A stretch of DNA of 21,829 nt from a virus, in the IMG/VR virus record IMGVR_UViG_3300035162_004494, positions 1-21,829 of that record, one strand, 5' to 3'. The stretch's first letter is position 1, and each line of letters begins with the position of its first letter. Positions 21,201 through 21,829 of the stretch are shown one piece after another. The notes beneath the pieces were generated by a model that saw nothing but the letters and a program-made list of their open reading frames with translations, made no database searches and was not told the origin of the DNA. The translations under genes were made by a program, and so were the position numbers.

Positions 21201-21829
21201 ATGGAGGAGATTTTGCATTAGAATCAGATGGAACTTTACATTACAACCCCTCATCAGGAAAAATAACTGCTACCTTACTTGCAGGAACAGTAAGTACAGC
21301 CACTCAAGCCACTATAGATCACGACTCATTAGCAAACTTTGTAGGGAACGAACATATAGACCACACAGGAGTAAGTGTTATAGCAGGTACTGGACTAACG
21401 GGTGGGGGTACAATAGCCGCAAACAGAACTTTAAATGTAATCGGTGGAGATGGAATAACGGCTAATGCAAACGATATTGCTATTACGCCAGCACAAACTA
21501 CTATTACATCAATATTTGCCACTGACCTTATTATAGGAGAAGATGCACAGACAGCTATTGACTTTGGCACTGCCAATGAAATAGATTTTAAGATCAACAA
21601 CGCTACAGAATTAACTTTAAGTGCCACTGCTCTATACCCAGTAACCGATGCAGGGCTAGATCTTGGCACTAGTGGGTTAGAATTTAAAGACGCTTTTTTT
21701 GACGGTACAGTTACCTCAGACGCTTTTGCGGGACCACTAACAGGAGACGTAACAGGAAACGCAGATACTGCTACTGCTTTAGCTACAGCTAGGGCTATCA
21801 ATGGTGTAGACTTCGATGGTACTGCGGCG
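18233..21829 (+). CDS. Large repeat-rich tail fibre protein, N-terminal 1199 residues, open at the right edge
   Basis: The frame starts in the TGATG overlap and stays open for exactly 1199 codons to the window end. Ser/Thr/Val-rich N terminus (1-47), then a collagen-like Gly-x-y stretch (residues 48-78), then beta-strand modules rich in AGTGxT, GGTxATS and TGDVTGNADT units typical of phage fibres that trimerise into beta-helices. Four module types each occur twice (listed separately), and a third partial copy of module B begins at the right edge (ARAINGVDFDGTAA). Base use changes within the gene: to about 20800 codons are G/C-rich, afterwards clearly A/T-rich, suggesting mosaic origin. Receptor-binding and any C-terminal chaperone domain lie outside the window. 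Long minus-strand frames here are shadows. Confidence 0.85.
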   Translation, partial: MAITLTTSSGNQVTVSVNSGTSTSISTTSSDVSVTSPASSAITVSSKGPKGDSGVDGEVGTTGATGATGATGAAGSDGLTYSVSCVDGDNSDEEKIRLTASTGDTDDVVLEAGTGMTISRSGDKITFTNAVTDTDTVLSAEQVQDIVGAMFSSNTETRITATYQDGDGTVDLVVDDMTANDNTTYGVSCVDGDNSDEEKIRLTASTGATDDVVIEAGTGMSIARSGDKITLTNTVTDTDTNTNQLTTFQLEDDSGDEVTISHGKEVKFIGAGGLTVNWTDTDNGTDGDPYDLTFTIGTLNQNTTGSAATLTTPRSINGQNFDGSAAITITAAGSTLSDTVTVAKGGTGATSLTADGVLFGNGTSAVSAVDLSTNGNIIVGGATPAVVTGANLAGSGLAATVGDGTLVLAVETLNQNTTGSAATLTTPRAINGQNFDGSAAITVTAAGSTLSDTVPVSKGGTNATSLADKAVLITQDTGTDTVAAAVMDANGELLIGGTSGPAVATLTAGTGISVTNADGAITIANTVSDTNTTYTAGDGLTLTGTDFDIDAAQTTLTSIINASFTKFGTAADQEYVTFGTSNEVNTFVNNTERLSVTASGVDVTGALTVSGSYNLASGDIPNNAADTSGTADIATTVTVTDNESTAENNVITFVAGAAGSGNVGLEADGNLTYNPSTGKVTATGFVGALTGQADTVATIAGLAPNTATTAAAQTNITSLGTLTALQVDNININGNAITSTAGTDLTISPLAGQQIVLDGAIVIDAGVVTGATSITSTAFVGDITGDVTGNADTVTTNANLTGEVTSSGNATTIANNIVDEANLKVSNAPTNGYFLSAQSGDTGGLTWAAVSGGSGDITSVVAGTGMTGGADSGDATLNVIGGDGITANANDVAITAAQTTVTSVTNAALKLARDGHNFMDFGTDDQIKFTVGTNQAITFKPSGEIEATKFDGALEGNADTATLAATVTIADNESTDENNPLIFVPGGDLDGGDFALESDGTLHYNPSSGKITATLLAGTVSTATQATIDHDSLANFVGNEHIDHTGVSVIAGTGLTGGGTIAANRTLNVIGGDGITANANDIAITPAQTTITSIFATDLIIGEDAQTAIDFGTANEIDFKINNATELTLSATALYPVTDAGLDLGTSGLEFKDAFFDGTVTSDAFAGPLTGDVTGNADTATALATARAINGVDFDGTAA
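18374..18466 (+). repeat. Collagen-like Gly-x-y repeat in the tail fibre
   Basis: Ten Gly-x-y triplets plus a closing Gly (residues 48-78), including four GAT-type triplets in a row encoded by near-identical GGTGCTACT-like nonamers. Such stretches form trimeric triple helices in phage fibres. Confidence 0.85.
18470..18640 (+). repeat. Fibre module A, copy 1
   Basis: Residues 80-136 (TYSVSCVDGDNSDEEKIRL ...). Repeats at residues 184-240 with a period of 312 nt. Confidence 0.85.
18782..18952 (+). repeat. Fibre module A, copy 2
   Basis: Residues 184-240, nearly identical in protein to copy 1, including the unusual Cys in VSCVDGDN; many silent differences show it is not a recent or assembly duplication. 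Confidence 0.85.
19127..19288 (+). repeat. Fibre module B, copy 1
   Basis: Residues 299-352 (LNQNTTGSAATLTTPRSING ... KGGTGATSL). Period to copy 2 is 342 nt. Confidence 0.85.
19469..19630 (+). repeat. Fibre module B, copy 2
   Basis: Residues 413-466, differing from copy 1 at only a few residues. A third, partial copy starts near 21782. Confidence 0.85.
20138..20281 (+). repeat. Fibre module C, copy 1
   Basis: Residues 636-683 (TVTVTDNESTAENN ... LTYNPSTGKVTAT), G/C-rich coding. Confidence 0.8.
20810..20944 (+). repeat. Fibre module D, copy 1
   Basis: Residues 860-904 (VVAGTGMTGG ... LNVIGGDGITANAND). The DNA TTAAATGTAATCGGTGGAGA is shared exactly with copy 2. Confidence 0.85.
21125..21271 (+). 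repeat. Fibre module C, copy 2
   Basis: Residues 965-1013, same module as copy 1 but A/T-rich coding and more diverged, consistent with a different evolutionary source. Confidence 0.8.
21377..21514 (+). repeat. Fibre module D, copy 2
   Basis: Residues 1049-1094; close to copy 1 in both protein and DNA. Confidence 0.85.

Noticed and set aside
19132-21801. Minus-strand frames of 90-160 codons antisense to the tail fibre
   Set aside because: They are Val/Ala/Pro-rich mirror images of the Thr/Gly-rich fibre repeats, without starts or spacing that suggest genes.

Overview
The window reads as part of a tailed phage genome, probably a podovirus-like phage of a Bacteroidota (Flavobacteriia-type, likely aquatic) host. 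Host evidence: the protein at 11821-13140 ends in a gliding-motility/type IX secretion C-terminal domain; the octamer TATATTTG, which fits the Bacteroidota promoter consensus TAnnTTTG, lies just upstream of several genes; and starts lack strong Shine-Dalgarno sites, sitting instead in A/T-rich leaders or overlapping the previous stop (TAATG, TGATG, ATGA). The phage assignment rests on a terminase large subunit, a portal protein, a long repeat-rich tail fibre, a virion transglycosylase-like protein, a giant EMQSD-type virion protein and a DUF5675 protein.

Layout. (1) 1-829, minus strand: three tightly packed genes I cannot name, running off the left edge. (2) 830-2501: about 1.6 kb without a credible gene but dense in perfect inverted repeats. 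On the minus strand, just upstream of the leftward operon, a 61-nt four-helix cloverleaf with a tRNA-like T-loop is followed by a 7-bp hairpin. On the plus strand, a promoter-like TTATATTTGT (991-1000), many stems, a diverged duplication and a T8 run (2374-2381) outline a possible structured RNA of up to about 1.4 kb. (3) 2502-8872, plus strand: virion-type genes, several sharing a short aromatic-Q-x-Gly-Gly motif. (4) 8943-9829: a DUF5675 gene meets the only minus-strand gene right of 2.5 kb, a winged-helix-like protein, tail to tail. (5) 9846-11821: a translationally coupled run of small genes including a tandem GroES-like co-chaperonin and an HNH-like protein next to the packaging genes. 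(6) 11821-15343: a secreted, type IX-sorted protein, a tRNA-Arg(UCU) fitted into the 79-nt gap, then TerL. (7) 15382-21829: portal, a small beta-rich structural protein, and a tail fibre of at least 1199 residues open at the right edge.

How it fits together: TerL and portal with the small upstream genes form the packaging module; the co-chaperonin may help fold virion proteins; the giant protein, transglycosylase-like protein and GG-motif proteins look like injected or internal virion components; the fibre binds the host; the DUF5675 protein may act at the cell wall. No major capsid gene is recognisable; the gene after portal leads straight into the fibre. The strongest candidates for something new are the structured non-coding region with its cloverleaf leader, the phage-borne type IX secretion cargo, and the shared GG motif.
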